Of a stretch of DNA of 64,000 nt, positions 34,984-44,300 are shown one piece after another. How positions within the stretch are numbered: the stretch's first letter is position 1; every line of letters begins with the position of its first letter. The notes under the pieces are model-generated. The model searched no databases. It worked only from the letters and a program-made list of their open reading frames with translations, and was not told the origin of the DNA. The stretch is from positions 79,397 through 143,396 of the forward strand of contig DHOU01000040.1 in the NCBI GenBank assembly GCA_002409745.1, in the 5' to 3' direction. The position numbers were made by a program, and so were the translations under genes. The DNA is from Bacteroidales bacterium UBA5382 (GTDB lineage Bacteria > Bacteroidota > Bacteroidia > Bacteroidales > Dysgonomonadaceae).

Positions 34984-35394
34984 ATGAATAAACAAATGCT
35001 GCGTATTAGCTTGGTCTTTTTTCTTTCCATGTTATTGTCCGTTCCTTTAATGAAAGCGCAAACGGGCAATGATCCTTATGTCATTCTTGTAGAATTCACC
35101 GTCGATGAAAAAAATAAGAGTCAGGTTGTCGAACTCCTTTCGGAAGTTCAACAGCAAACGCTGGATAATGAAGAAGGCTGTTTGGTGTACGATATTCTTT
35201 TGAGTGAAGAAGATCCCACCAAGATTTTTCTGTATGAAAGTTATGAAAGCGATGCTGCGTATAAAATACATTCCGGCAGCTCTTATTTTAAAACGATTGT
35301 CGAAAAGCAAATAAACCCGTTATTAAAAGGGTCTAAGATAACGAAAGTCACCCCGGTGGTTTCCGATTCAGCCCTCTTGGACGAAGAAGTCTAA
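34984..35394 (+). CDS. Exported antibiotic-biosynthesis-monooxygenase-fold (ABM) protein
   Basis: A 136-residue protein with an N-terminal signal peptide (MNKQMLRISLVFFLSMLLSV) and a single dimeric alpha/beta-barrel ABM domain: YVILVEFTVDEKNKSQVVELL, CLVYDILLSEEDPTKIFLYE, IHSGSSYFKTIV. ABM proteins act as small quinol monooxygenases or haem-type enzymes; an exported version is less usual. Start at ATG 34984; an earlier in-frame GTG overlaps the DUF3108 gene and spoils the signal peptide. The stop codon overlaps that of the convergent gene. Confidence 0.83.
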   Translation: MNKQMLRISLVFFLSMLLSVPLMKAQTGNDPYVILVEFTVDEKNKSQVVELLSEVQQQTLDNEEGCLVYDILLSEEDPTKIFLYESYESDAAYKIHSGSSYFKTIVEKQINPLLKGSKITKVTPVVSDSALLDEEV

Positions 35395-35984
35395 AGGATT
35401 CCGGCCTCTTCGAAAAGGCGGGCATACACCGTTGCTTTTTCAATGAGCGGTTTGGGATATGCCCTCGAAGAAGAAGGCATCCGGTAAAAATGAAAAGGCC
35501 TGCCGTGGTACGTTATTTCGATAGAACGGCCTACGGCGGGCCCTTTGTATAATTCCGGCAACAGCCATTGAAGGGTTTCGGTCGCTTTTGCCCCGGTTGT
35601 TACCAGCGTCCGGCACAAAGGAATTTCGGCTACTATTTCTTCTAAATCGAACGGCTTCACCACTTCCAGAAAATTATCGGAGGCATTCTGCTTTTTGCGG
35701 ATGACTTGCCGGGCAGTGTCGGTAACGGCGATTCCCTTTTCCGTTAAAAAAGAAACAATCCGTTCTTTGTCGAAGGAAGTCTTTTCTTCGTTTAGAAAAG
35801 AATCTTTATCGTTGAAAAAAATCAATCCGAAAATACGCCACATGTCATTTTGGAAATTCGGATAATAAAAATCCATTTTCCACTTTTGCCTGGGAGGCGG
35901 AAAACTGCCTAATAACAATAAGGTGGCATTTTCCGGCACAAAAGGCTTTAACGGATGCGTTTCTATTTCTAATTCCTTCATCAT
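35391..35984 (-). CDS. Uracil-DNA glycosylase superfamily protein (MUG/TDG-like)
   Basis: A 197-residue cytoplasmic protein. The N-terminal LLLLGSFPPPRQKW matches the glycosylase motif-1 region (GSFP type), NDMWRIFG follows, and RTLVTTGAKATETL plus FHFYRMPSSSRAYP correspond to the second and third motifs, where classical enzymes have HPSP. It probably removes uracil or mismatched bases in DNA repair. It overlaps the convergent upstream gene by 4 bases at the stop codons and has its own promoter in the divergent region shared with rex. Confidence 0.82.
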   Translation of the reverse strand: MMKELEIETHPLKPFVPENATLLLLGSFPPPRQKWKMDFYYPNFQNDMWRIFGLIFFNDKDSFLNEEKTSFDKERIVSFLTEKGIAVTDTARQVIRKKQNASDNFLEVVKPFDLEEIVAEIPLCRTLVTTGAKATETLQWLLPELYKGPAVGRSIEITYHGRPFHFYRMPSSSRAYPKPLIEKATVYARLFEEAGIL

Positions 35985-36083
35985 ACGTTATAAACAAATA
36001 ATATTCGACACAAAGGGATGCTTTATGTGTATATCCCGTCAAACCCCACGGAGCGGATAGACCGGGTAACCGATTAATCGCCA

Positions 36084-36091
36084 CAAAGATA
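36084..36091 (-). promoter_or_regulatory. -7 promoter element for the glycosylase gene
   Basis: On the minus strand TATCTTTG matches TAnnTTTG, leaving about 90 bases of leader before the ATG at 35984. Confidence 0.58.
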
Positions 36092-36168
36092 CGGATTAAA
36101 AAGACAATAATTAAAGAAAATAATCTTTAATCATAGATTAAAAAACCAAAAAATTACTCGAAAACTCC

Positions 36169-36176
36169 TACCTTTG
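36169..36176 (+). promoter_or_regulatory. -7 promoter element for rex
   Basis: TACCTTTG matches TAnnTTTG, 24 bases before the ATG at 36201. An A/T-rich inverted repeat TTAAAG/CTTTAA lies upstream near 36110-36130. Confidence 0.62.
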
Positions 36177-36200
36177 CCCTATAAAAACAATAATAGAAGC

Positions 36201-36854
36201 ATGTCGGATCGATTTTCTTTATATGCAAAAATACCGGAGCCAGCACTTAGGCGGCTTCCCTGGTACCTGTCGTACATTAAACTGCTGAAAAAGCATGGAC
36301 AAACCAATGTCTCTTCTACGCAGATCGCAAAAAAAATTAATGTGTCCGCTACCCAAATTGCAAAAGACCTTTCGTATGTCGATGTGAGTGGCAAAACACG
36401 AGTGGGCTATGATATCGATCAACTCATCGAAGTGTTGGAAGATTTTCTGGGCTTTAAGAAGACGCATAAAGCCGTGTTGTTCGGTGTGGGAAGTTTAGGT
36501 GCGGCTCTGCTGTCGGACTCCGGTTTGGAGCAATACGGATTGAAAATCCTTGCCGGTTTCGATGTCAATGAAACGATTGTCAACACGACCGTTCATGGCA
36601 TTCCGGTGTATCATTCGGATGAATTTGTGGAAATAAACAAACAGATACAGGCCAGTATCGGCATTCTCACCGTGCCGCCCGATTTTGCGCAGGAAGTAGC
36701 CGATTATATGGGTATAGGAGGTCTTAGGGGGGTCTGGAATTTCACTCCTTTCCGCATTCGGGTTCCCGAGGGGATGGTTTTGCAAAACACCTCCCTGTAC
36801 GCCCATTTGGCTGTAATGTTCAACCGGTTGAATACAAAATATCCCACTAAATAA
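36201..36854 (+). CDS. rex: Redox-sensing transcriptional repressor Rex
   Basis: A cytoplasmic NADH/NAD+-responsive repressor of fermentation and respiration genes. The 217 residues carry an N-terminal winged helix (LRRLPWYLSYIKLLKKHG, then STQIAKKINVSATQIAKDLSY) and a Rossmann domain with GVGSLGAALL near 88-97; the C-terminal swapped helix ends in YAHLAVMFNRLN. Start at ATG 36201, since the -7 promoter element overlaps the upstream TTG. It is followed 11 bases later by a FAH-family gene. A canonical Rex operator is not visible in its own promoter. Confidence 0.96.
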   Translation: MSDRFSLYAKIPEPALRRLPWYLSYIKLLKKHGQTNVSSTQIAKKINVSATQIAKDLSYVDVSGKTRVGYDIDQLIEVLEDFLGFKKTHKAVLFGVGSLGAALLSDSGLEQYGLKILAGFDVNETIVNTTVHGIPVYHSDEFVEINKQIQASIGILTVPPDFAQEVADYMGIGGLRGVWNFTPFRIRVPEGMVLQNTSLYAHLAVMFNRLNTKYPTK

Positions 36855-36865
36855 AAACGGACTTT

Positions 36866-37480
36866 ATGAAGATATTTGCCGTAGGGCTCAATTATCCGTC
36901 GCATAATCAGGAAATGAAGCACGTCTTCCGGAGTACCGAGCCGGTCATTTTTATGAAACCGGAGACCGCTCTTCTAAAAGACGGGAAGCCTTTCTTTCTT
37001 CCCGATTTCTCGCAAGACATACAGTATGAGACCGAATTAGTGGTCAAAATTTGCCGGCTGGGAAAGAGTATTTCCGAACGTTTCGCCCACCGCTATTACG
37101 ATGAATTGACCGTGGGCATCGATTTTACCGCCCGTGATCTTCAAAAACGACTTAAGCAAAACGGCTTGCCTTGGGAAATATCGAAAGGCTTCGACGGGTC
37201 GGCTGTTGTCGGCGATTTTATTTCAAAAGAGCAAGTCCCGGATGTACAACAGTTGTCGTTTCATCTGGATATCAATCATCAAACCGTTCAGCAAGGGGAA
37301 ACCGGAGATATGATCTATTCCGTCGATCAAATCGTCGCGCACATCAGTCGTTTCTTCACGTTGAAGATCGGGGATTTGGTTTTTACCGGCACCCCCGCCG
37401 GGGTAGGGGGCGTCTCGATAAACGACTATTTAGAAGGGTATCTGCAGGAGACAAAAGTCCTTGCCTTTAGAATAAAATAA
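36866..37480 (+). CDS. Fumarylacetoacetate hydrolase (FAH) family protein
   Basis: A 204-residue cytoplasmic enzyme of the FAH superfamily, which cleaves or decarboxylates acylpyruvate-type diketo acids with a divalent metal. Motifs: IFAVGLNYPSHNQEM at the N-terminus, IFMKPETALL, metal-binding glutamate in QYETELVVKI, VGIDFTARDLQ, KGFDGSAVVGDF and GDLVFTGTPAGVG. The length matches the short acylpyruvase or oxaloacetate tautomerase branch. Probably co-transcribed with rex (11-base gap). Confidence 0.93.
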   Translation: MKIFAVGLNYPSHNQEMKHVFRSTEPVIFMKPETALLKDGKPFFLPDFSQDIQYETELVVKICRLGKSISERFAHRYYDELTVGIDFTARDLQKRLKQNGLPWEISKGFDGSAVVGDFISKEQVPDVQQLSFHLDINHQTVQQGETGDMIYSVDQIVAHISRFFTLKIGDLVFTGTPAGVGGVSINDYLEGYLQETKVLAFRIK

Positions 37481-37492
37481 TAAAAAGTGATC

Positions 37493-37594
37493 GTCATTGC
37501 GAATCCGATCCGCAATCCCCTAATAAAAGGAGGCTGTGCTAATTATGGGGATTCAGCGTTAAACGCGGAATGACCGGCTTTGGATATAGCCTCC
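37493..37594. repeat. REP-like compound inverted repeat
   Basis: GTCATT (37493-37498) pairs with AATGAC (37569-37574) and AATCCCC (37514-37520) with GGGGATT (37547-37553), giving a nested hairpin. A third pair, GGAGGCT (37529-37535) with AGCCTCC (37588-37594), crosses the first two. It fills the 203-bp gap between the FAH and porV genes, and no TAnnTTTG element for porV is visible. Confidence 0.55.
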
Positions 37595-37683
37595 GAAAGA
37601 GCACAACAAAAACGGTTCATCGCACAATAAAGCAATGATATACGTGTTCTATAATAACTCAAATACGAAAATCAAGTAATAAT

Positions 37684-38844
37684 ATGTATAGAAGAATAAG
37701 TTTTTTACTCATCTGTGCGGCTTTTTTATGGAAAGCGGATCCTTGTGCCGGGCAGGATTATAATCCGATACCGGTTGCCGTACCCTCGCTACAGATTGCT
37801 CCCGATGCGCGTGGCGGCGGAATGGGCGACATCGGCGCGGCGACCATGCCCGATGTCTATTCCCAACATTGGAATGCGGCTAAATATGCATTCGTAAAAA
37901 GTCCGAAAGGATTTGCGTTTTCGTATACCCCTTGGCTGAACAAGTTGGTGGACGACATTCATTTATTGTATGCCTCGGGATATTGGAAATTCGGGAATGA
38001 AGACTTGAATGCCCTCAGCGCGTCCCTCCGGTATTTCTCGTTAGGACAAGTAAGCCTTTTCAATGAGAATACCGATTATATCATGGGCGTCTTTCCGAAT
38101 GAGTTCGCTTTCGATATAGCCTATTCGAGGAGACTCACCGAAACGTTCTCCGGCGCGATTACCCTGCGGTATATCCGTGCCGACTATTCCGCCGGAAGCG
38201 ACGATATAACGCCCGGCAACGCCTTTGCCGCCGATATTGCCGGTTACAATGAAACCTATCTGTATATGGGGCGGTCGGAAGCCCTTTTGGGGCTCGGCTT
38301 TTCGATTTCCAATATCGGAACGAAAATATCGTACGACGGCAATAACACGTCGATGTTTCTCCCGACAAATCTACGGTTAGGCGCTTCCTTGGCGTATCCT
38401 CTGAGCGATAAAAACACGCTTTCCATTAGTTTCGATGTCAATAAACTGCTTGTTCCCACCCCTCAGCTTCCGAAAGAAGAGGAGACCTCGGAAGAAGCTC
38501 AAAAGCGCATAGACGACTATTATAATATCTCTTCCATCGCCGGCATATTCAAATCGTTCGGCGATGCCCCCGGAGGGTTTAAAGAAGAGATGCAGGAGGT
38601 GATGTGGTCGTTGGGAGCGGAATACACCTATAATAATCAGTTTTCGCTTCGGGCCGGCTATTACAACGAGAACCAATATAAAAGCAACCGCCGCTATTTT
38701 GCCGTGGGAACCGGATTCCGTATTCAGGCATTTCAACTGGATGCCGCTTATCTGATATCGACGGCGCAATCCAATCCATTGGATCAGACCTTGCGGTTGT
38801 CGTTGGGCTTTGATATGGATGGTATTCGAAACTTGTTCAGATAA
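37684..38844 (+). CDS. porV: Type IX secretion system outer-membrane protein PorV (LptO)
   Basis: An outer-membrane beta-barrel of the FadL-like group that shuttles type IX secretion cargo to the PorU attachment complex. The 386 residues start with a signal peptide (about 1-23), then the PorV block VPSLQIAPDARGGGMGDIGA at about 35-54, with MPDVYSQHWNAAKYAF and the barrel ending in LRLSLGFDMDGI. It lies 5 bases before ispF, an adjacency also known in Porphyromonas; porU, its usual neighbour there, is not immediately upstream. Its presence predicts that this organism secretes CTD-bearing proteins. Confidence 0.94.
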   Translation: MYRRISFLLICAAFLWKADPCAGQDYNPIPVAVPSLQIAPDARGGGMGDIGAATMPDVYSQHWNAAKYAFVKSPKGFAFSYTPWLNKLVDDIHLLYASGYWKFGNEDLNALSASLRYFSLGQVSLFNENTDYIMGVFPNEFAFDIAYSRRLTETFSGAITLRYIRADYSAGSDDITPGNAFAADIAGYNETYLYMGRSEALLGLGFSISNIGTKISYDGNNTSMFLPTNLRLGASLAYPLSDKNTLSISFDVNKLLVPTPQLPKEEETSEEAQKRIDDYYNISSIAGIFKSFGDAPGGFKEEMQEVMWSLGAEYTYNNQFSLRAGYYNENQYKSNRRYFAVGTGFRIQAFQLDAAYLISTAQSNPLDQTLRLSLGFDMDGIRNLFR

Positions 38845-38849
38845 TCCGC

Positions 38850-39329
38850 ATGAATATACGAGTCGGTTTCGGTTATGATATGCACCGCCTGGAAGAAGGG
38901 CGCGAGTTATGGATAGGCGGCATTCAGCTCGACTATCCAATGGGTCTGCAAGGCCATTCGGATGCGGATGTGCTCATCCATGCCATTTGCGATGCCTTGC
39001 TGGGCGCGGCGAATTTACGGGACATCGGGTATCATTTTCCCGATACCGCCCCGGAGTTCGAGCGTATCGACAGTAAAGTACTCTTGCGTAAAACCGTATC
39101 GCTCCTCCGGGAGCAACAGTATGCCATCGGGAATATCGATGCGACCCTTTGCGCCGAGAAACCCAAAATCAACCCGCACATACCGTCAATGCAGGCCGTG
39201 CTGAGTGAGGTGATGCAAATACCCGTCGATGCCATATCGATCAAGGCGACCACCTCCGAGAAAATGGGTTTTGTGGGACGGGAAGAAGGCATCACGGCCT
39301 ATGCGGTGGCATTAATCGAAAAAAGGTAA
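38850..39329 (+). CDS. ispF: 2-C-methyl-D-erythritol 2,4-cyclodiphosphate synthase
   Basis: A trimeric cytoplasmic enzyme of the MEP isoprenoid pathway. The 159 residues show GYDMHRL (metal-binding Asp and His at 8-12), GHSDADVLIHAICDALLGAA near 34-53, DIGYHFPDT near 57-65 and TTSEKMGFVGREEGI near the C-terminus, all diagnostic. It is translated right after porV (5-base gap) and followed one base later by the 39331 gene, so the three are probably co-transcribed. Confidence 0.97.
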   Translation: MNIRVGFGYDMHRLEEGRELWIGGIQLDYPMGLQGHSDADVLIHAICDALLGAANLRDIGYHFPDTAPEFERIDSKVLLRKTVSLLREQQYAIGNIDATLCAEKPKINPHIPSMQAVLSEVMQIPVDAISIKATTSEKMGFVGREEGITAYAVALIEKR

Positions 39330-39330
39330 G

Positions 39331-39987
39331 ATGTTTTACGGTACCCGATTATTCAGAGGGATTGAGCGAAAATTGCATGCGAAAGGATATGGAATACATT
39401 CTCCTTTCGCTTTTGCATTCATCACCGGTGTCATTTACGCCGATGACACGTACTATGCTTTCTCCGATATTCCGTCTGTTTTGGAGCGGAATGCCCTTGA
39501 AGAGGTATTAACTGTAAATGAGAACAACCGCCTTTCCTTTCGGGTCGTCCGTTTTTTTAAACCCCGCTCTGTGTTGGAGATCCATTCCGGTTACGGAGTC
39601 AACAGCTTATTTATTACGGCGCCCGATAGCCGCATTCATTGTGTGTCGGTAGAAGAGTCGCCGGAAAAAAGAGCTGTTGCAAACCAACTGCAAAAAGAGT
39701 GGGACAGAAGCATTACTACAGAAGCCGCTCTTTCCTCGTTGAAAGAGGAACCTTACGATCTGATTTTCCTGGATGTCGGTCGCGGCGCTTTGCCCCCGCT
39801 CGATGCCCTGTTCCGCTTTAGCCACGGGAAGACGGTATGGGTGATTCATGGGATAACCGGTAAAACGGCTAAACTTTTTTGGAAGAATATCGTTAATCAT
39901 GAAAAAGTAACGGTTACGTTCGATAGGAAACAAACCGGCATTGCCGTGTTAGACCCTTCCTATCATAAATCGAACTATTTCATTTAG
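39331..39987 (+). CDS. Putative SAM-dependent methyltransferase-like protein
   Basis: A 218-residue cytoplasmic protein starting one base after the ispF stop codon. The opening ERKLHAKGYGIHSPFAFAFITGVIY is followed by SVLEIHSGYGVNSLFI at about 71-86, which resembles motif I of class I methyltransferases (normally hxhGxGxG), and YDLIFLDVGRGALPP at about 141-155, resembling motif post-I/II of O-methyltransferases. The glycine loop is degenerate (HSGYG), so catalytic activity is uncertain. The substrate is unknown. Confidence 0.75.
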   Translation: MFYGTRLFRGIERKLHAKGYGIHSPFAFAFITGVIYADDTYYAFSDIPSVLERNALEEVLTVNENNRLSFRVVRFFKPRSVLEIHSGYGVNSLFITAPDSRIHCVSVEESPEKRAVANQLQKEWDRSITTEAALSSLKEEPYDLIFLDVGRGALPPLDALFRFSHGKTVWVIHGITGKTAKLFWKNIVNHEKVTVTFDRKQTGIAVLDPSYHKSNYFI

Positions 39988-39992
39988 AAACT

Positions 39993-40058
39993 GTTTAAAT
40001 TTCTTCCTATTCTCCGCCTTCAAAAAGTTTCTTTTTGAATCGCGAAACATATTTAAAC
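39993..40058. other. Nested hairpin in the spacer before pduO
   Basis: GTTTAAAT (39993-40000) and ATTTAAAC (40051-40058) enclose TTCAAAAAG/CTTTTTGAA (40019-40027 with 40031-40039). The inner stem is 9 bp with a 3-base loop. It may terminate the porV-ispF transcript or be an extragenic palindrome. Confidence 0.5.
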
Positions 40059-40089
40059 GGATTCTTAAAATAAAATCTCATTTAAAGCG

Positions 40090-40650
40090 ATGAAAAAGAG
40101 TTTAGTATATACAAAAACAGGCGATAAGGGCAAAACCTCTTTAGTCGGCGGTACACGGGTTTCCAAAACGCATATCCGGTTGGAGGCTTACGGTACGGTG
40201 GATGAGTTGAACAGCTTCATCGGCTGGCTCAATGGCAGCATTCAGGACGAAGAGACGCGGAACTTCCTTTTATTTATCCAGCATAAGCTTTTTACGGTAG
40301 GCTCTTATCTGGCTACCGAAACCGAGCAGATAGAACCCAAAGCGGCCAGCATCATTACCCGGGAGAATGTGGCACGTATCGAAGAGCAAATCGATAAGCT
40401 GGACAGCGAGCTTCCGCGGTTGACCCGTTTTGTGTTGCCGGGAGGAAGCGAATCGGCTTCCAGAGCCCATATTTGCAGGACGATAACCCGCAGGGCGGAA
40501 CGCAATGTGTATCGTGTGGCGGAAGATTACCCGATTTCGGATTTGGTATTAATCTTTTTAAACCGGCTTTCCGACTATTTTTTCGTGTTGGCAAGAAAAG
40601 AAAGTCAATCTTCGGCAAAAGAAATATATTGGGAGCAGGATAACATATAA
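40090..40650 (+). CDS. pduO: Cob(I)alamin adenosyltransferase, PduO type
   Basis: Transfers the 5'-deoxyadenosyl group from ATP to cob(I)alamin to make adenosylcobalamin. The 186 residues carry the N-terminal ATP motif [30 protein letters not shown] near 38, and the C-terminal signature [12 protein letters not shown] near 130, where the Arg residues bind ATP. It stands apart from cobalamin biosynthesis genes and has no obvious TAnnTTTG promoter, though a nested hairpin precedes it. Confidence 0.95.
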   Translation: MKKSLVYTKTGDKGKTSLVGGTRVSKTHIRLEAYGTVDELNSFIGWLNGSIQDEETRNFLLFIQHKLFTVGSYLATETEQIEPKAASIITRENVARIEEQIDKLDSELPRLTRFVLPGGSESASRAHICRTITRRAERNVYRVAEDYPISDLVLIFLNRLSDYFFVLARKESQSSAKEIYWEQDNI

Positions 40651-40660
40651 AAAGTTTTTA

Positions 40661-40668
40661 TACATTTG
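40661..40668 (+). promoter_or_regulatory. -7 promoter element for the DUF2795 gene
   Basis: TACATTTG matches TAnnTTTG, 37 bases before the ATG at 40706. Confidence 0.6.
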
Positions 40669-40705
40669 CGAAAAAATCAAATAATAACATCATAAAGGAC
40701 GAACT

Positions 40706-40927
40706 ATGTATTGGACACTTGAATTAGCTTCTAAATTAGAGGATGCTCCTTGGCCCGCGACAAAAGATGAGTTGATAGATTATGCACAACGTTCGGGGGC
40801 TCCCCTTGAAGTGATTGAAAATCTACAGGAAATAGAAGAAGATGCGGAGATATTCGAGTCGATTGAAGATATTTGGCCCGACTATCCAAGTAAAGAAGAT
40901 TTTTTCTTTAATGAGGATGAATATTAA
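40706..40927 (+). CDS. DUF2795-family small acidic protein
   Basis: A 73-residue, strongly acidic cytoplasmic protein beginning MYWTLELASKLEDAPWPATK; the block PWPATKDELIDYAQRSGAPLEVIENL is the DUF2795 helical core, about 45 residues. The tail is rich in Asp, Glu and Phe (SKEDFFFNEDEY). The family is common in Bacteroidota and actinobacteria, and its role is unknown. It has its own promoter and a very strong terminator, so it is a discrete, probably well-expressed unit. Confidence 0.88.
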   Translation: MYWTLELASKLEDAPWPATKDELIDYAQRSGAPLEVIENLQEIEEDAEIFESIEDIWPDYPSKEDFFFNEDEY

Positions 40928-40955
40928 ATAATCAGGGGGATTGAGCGAATAAAAC

Positions 40956-40989
40956 AAAAAACCATCCGGACTCGTCCGGATGGTTTTTT
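40956..40989. terminator. Strong bidirectional intrinsic terminator
   Basis: AAAAAACCATCCGGA (40956-40970) and TCCGGATGGTTTTTT (40975-40989) form a perfect 15-bp stem including A and T tracts, with the loop CTCG, between convergent genes. Confidence 0.93.
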
Positions 40990-41020
40990 CCTAAAAGCTG
41001 TTCTTTACAAGAGGAATCCC

Positions 41021-41335
41021 TTATATCAATTTATTGATTTTATCCGTAAAGGTCGATTTGGGGGCCGCGCCTACCAACTTATCCACCACGTTTCCTCCTT
41101 TAATGAAAAGAACGGTGGGAATGTTCCGTATGCCGTATTGGGAAGTGAGGTCGTCATTGTTGTCGACATCCACTTTGCCTACCACGATTTTGTCACCGTA
41201 TTCCGAACTTATTTCTTCGATAATCGGTCCGATCATTTTACAAGGGCCGCACCATTCCGCCCAAAAGTCAATCACCACCAATTTATCCGTTTTTAAAATT
41301 TCATCCACTGTTGCGTCTGTAATTTGAAGAGCCAT
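41021..41335 (-). CDS. trxA: Thioredoxin
   Basis: A cytoplasmic disulphide reductase of 104 residues with the canonical active site FWAEWCGPCKMIGP (Cys29 and Cys32, approximately) and the cis-Pro loop IRNIPTVLFIKGG. Start at the ATG giving MALQITDATVDEIL; the in-frame TTG two codons upstream is unlikely. It follows dnaE on the same strand after a 24-base gap with no visible promoter, so the two appear co-transcribed. Confidence 0.96.
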   Translation of the reverse strand: MALQITDATVDEILKTDKLVVIDFWAEWCGPCKMIGPIIEEISSEYGDKIVVGKVDVDNNDDLTSQYGIRNIPTVLFIKGGNVVDKLVGAAPKSTFTDKINKLI

Positions 41336-41359
41336 AATCAATATATTTTATTGTTTTAA

Positions 41360-44300
41360 TTAGTTAATCCTAAAGTCTATAAATAAATTATTTTTCAGAT
41401 AATCAATAAGCCGTTTGTCTACTTGAATGCGGGTAACCCGTGAAAAAAGTTGGACGCTCATTTTTGAATCTTCGCCTATAATCTGGAAATATAACAATGA
41501 ATTTCCCGAATTGTTTTTTATAAGCGCCGATAATTCGTTCACCGTCGCATCGTTTATTTCGCTAAGGGGAATTTGTAAGGTGATTTTCGAAACCAGTTTG
41601 TCCTTTACGTCAGACAGAAGTTGAATGGACGCGATCTTCACTTCCAGTTCCTCCGGACGATAACGCTTCGGTTGCACTCTTGCGGTGAGGTAAACCGACA
41701 AGCCAACTCTGGCATAGCGGCCGAAATTCACACTCTCCTCGCCGAAAAGCGGCATTTCGAAACTTCCCTGATAATCTTCAATTTTAAAAATCGTGTAAGG
41801 CGATCCCCGCTTCGTTTGACCTTCCCGCACGGCCGTAATGATTCCGCCGAAGGTGATATCCTTTCCGTTTAACGATTCCAAGTCATTCAACTTCAACGTG
41901 TCGGCGGTACAGATATAGTTCAGGATAAATTCATAATCATCCAACGGATGCGCCGATAAGTAAATGCCGATAAGCTCGCGCTCTTTGTTTAATTTCTCGA
42001 GATCGGACCAGCGGTCGGTCTTAGGCACTTCGGGACGGGCGATTTGGAAAGATGTGTCGTCGCCGAACAAGGAATTGACCGCTTCATTTTTATCCTGTTG
42101 ATATTTACTCCCGTACCGGATGAGGGTATCGATAAAATCTTCGCCCTTGCTGTTCTGCGCCAGAAAATGTTCTCTTCTGACTCCGGAAAAGGAGTCGAAT
42201 GCTCCGGCTAAAGCCAAGGCTTCGATCGTTTTCTTATTACAGGAGAAAAGGTTGACCCTTTCCACAAAGTCGAAAATATCATTAAACGCCCCGTTTTTGG
42301 TACGCTCCTCCACAATGTCGGCGATGGCGCCCTGCCTGACGTTCTTGATAGCCCCCAACCCAAAGCGGATATCCCCCTTTTTGTTGACCGAGAAGTTCGT
42401 AAACGACTCGTTTACATCGGGAGAGAGCACACTGATCCCCATGGCTTTGCATTCGTCCATGAATTTGGTGATCTCCGTGATGTTGTTCAGGTTGTTGGAA
42501 AGCACCGAAGCCATGTATTCCGACGGATAGTTGGCCTTCAGCCAGGCGGTTTGATAGGCGACCCATGAATAGCAGGTGGCATGCGACTTGTTAAAGGCAT
42601 ACGAAGCAAACTTCTCCCAGTCGTGCCAGATCTTATCCAAAACCTTTTCCTGATATCCGTTTTGTTTTCCTCCCGCGAGGAACTTCTCCTTCAAGGAATT
42701 CATCTTGTCGATGAGTTTCTTTCCCATGGCTTTACGCAACTCGTCCGACTGCCCCCGCGTGAAATTCGCCAACAATCTCGACAGAAGCATCACCTGTTCC
42801 TGGTACACGGTAATGCCGTAGGTCTCGCTGAGGTATTTTTCCATGACGGGGATGTCGTAAGAGATTTCTTCCCTGCCGTGCTTACGGGCGATGAAAGAAG
42901 GAATGTAGTCCATCGGGCCCGGTCGGTAGAGCGCGTTCATCGCAATTAAATCTTCGAACTTCGTAGGCTGCAATTCTTTCAGATACTTTTGCATCCCCGC
43001 CGATTCAAACTGGAACGTGCCGGTGGTCTTTCCGTCACTATATAGTTGATAGGTTTTGGTGTCGTCCATAGGGATGGCGCTCATATCGATCTTTTTGCCC
43101 GTGGTCGCCTGAATGTTCTTAACCGCGTCTTTGATAATCGACAAGGTTTTGAGCCCGAGGAAGTCCATTTTGATAAGCCCCGTCTCTTCAATCACCGAGC
43201 CTTCATATTGCGTAACCAAAAGTTTCTCTTTCGTCTCTTTATCCTCCGCGGTACTGATGGGCACCACATTCGAGATGTCGGTTTGGCCGATAATCACCCC
43301 GCAGGCATGCACGCCCGTGCTGCGCACGTTTCCTTCGAGCATCCGCGCGTATTTGAGGGTGTTTTTTATCAGCGGATCGCTGCTGTTGGCCGCTTCATTG
43401 AGTTCGGGAACATATTTGATGGCTTCGCCCAGCGTAATCTTTTTCACATTGGGAATCCGGTCGGGAACGAGTTTGGCCAGTCGGTCCGATTCGGAGAGCG
43501 GCAACTTGTGGACGCGCGCCACATCGCGAATAGCTGATTTCGTCGCCATCGTGCCGTAGGTAATGATATTGGCCACTTTTTCGCTTCCGTATTTATCGAT
43601 CACCCACCGAAGCACGCGGCCGCGGCCTTCGTCGTCGAAGTCGATGTCGATATCGGGCATGGATATACGGTCGGGGTTGAGGAACCGCTCGAACAGCAAG
43701 TCATATTTCAGCGGATCGATGTCGGTGATCCCCAGGCAGTAAGCCACCGCCGATCCTGCGGCCGATCCCCGCCCCGGGCCAACCGCCACGTCCATTCCTC
43801 GGGCGGCGTTGATAAAGTCTTGAACGATGAGGAAATATCCGGGGAACCCCATGTTCTTGATCGTGTTCAATTCAAAATCCAAGCGCTCTTTGATGTCGTC
43901 CGACATGTTTTCGCCGTACCGCTTCCGGGCGCCTTGCAGCGTTAAATGCGTCAGGTAGTCGGCCTCGAGTTTGATACGGACCACCTTATTATATCCGCCG
44001 AGGCGATGGAAAATGTTTTCTCCGAATTCCTTTTTCAGCTCTTCTTCCGGATATTTGGCCTTATAGCCTTCCTCCGTTCCGAATGAATCGTCGATGGGAT
44101 AAAAAGGCATCATCGGGGGGCTGTCGATGGAATAGAACTCCACTTTGTCGGCAACTTCCAACGTGTTGGAGAGTATTTGGGGATGATCCGGGAAAATGGC
44201 GTTCATTTCCTGCGTAGTCTTAAGCCATTCCTGTTTGGTGTATCGCATCCGGTTGGGATCGTCGAAATCCTTTCCCGTGCTCAGGCAGATGAGGCGGTCG

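Noticed and set aside
36100..36176. Rex operator in the rex promoter
   Set aside because: The A/T-rich inverted repeat TTAAAG/CTTTAA does not resemble the TTGTGAnnnnnnTCACAA-type Rex site closely enough.
39993..40058. Cobalamin riboswitch before the adenosyltransferase gene
   Set aside because: The spacer is only about 100 bases, too short, and lacks the conserved B12-box words.
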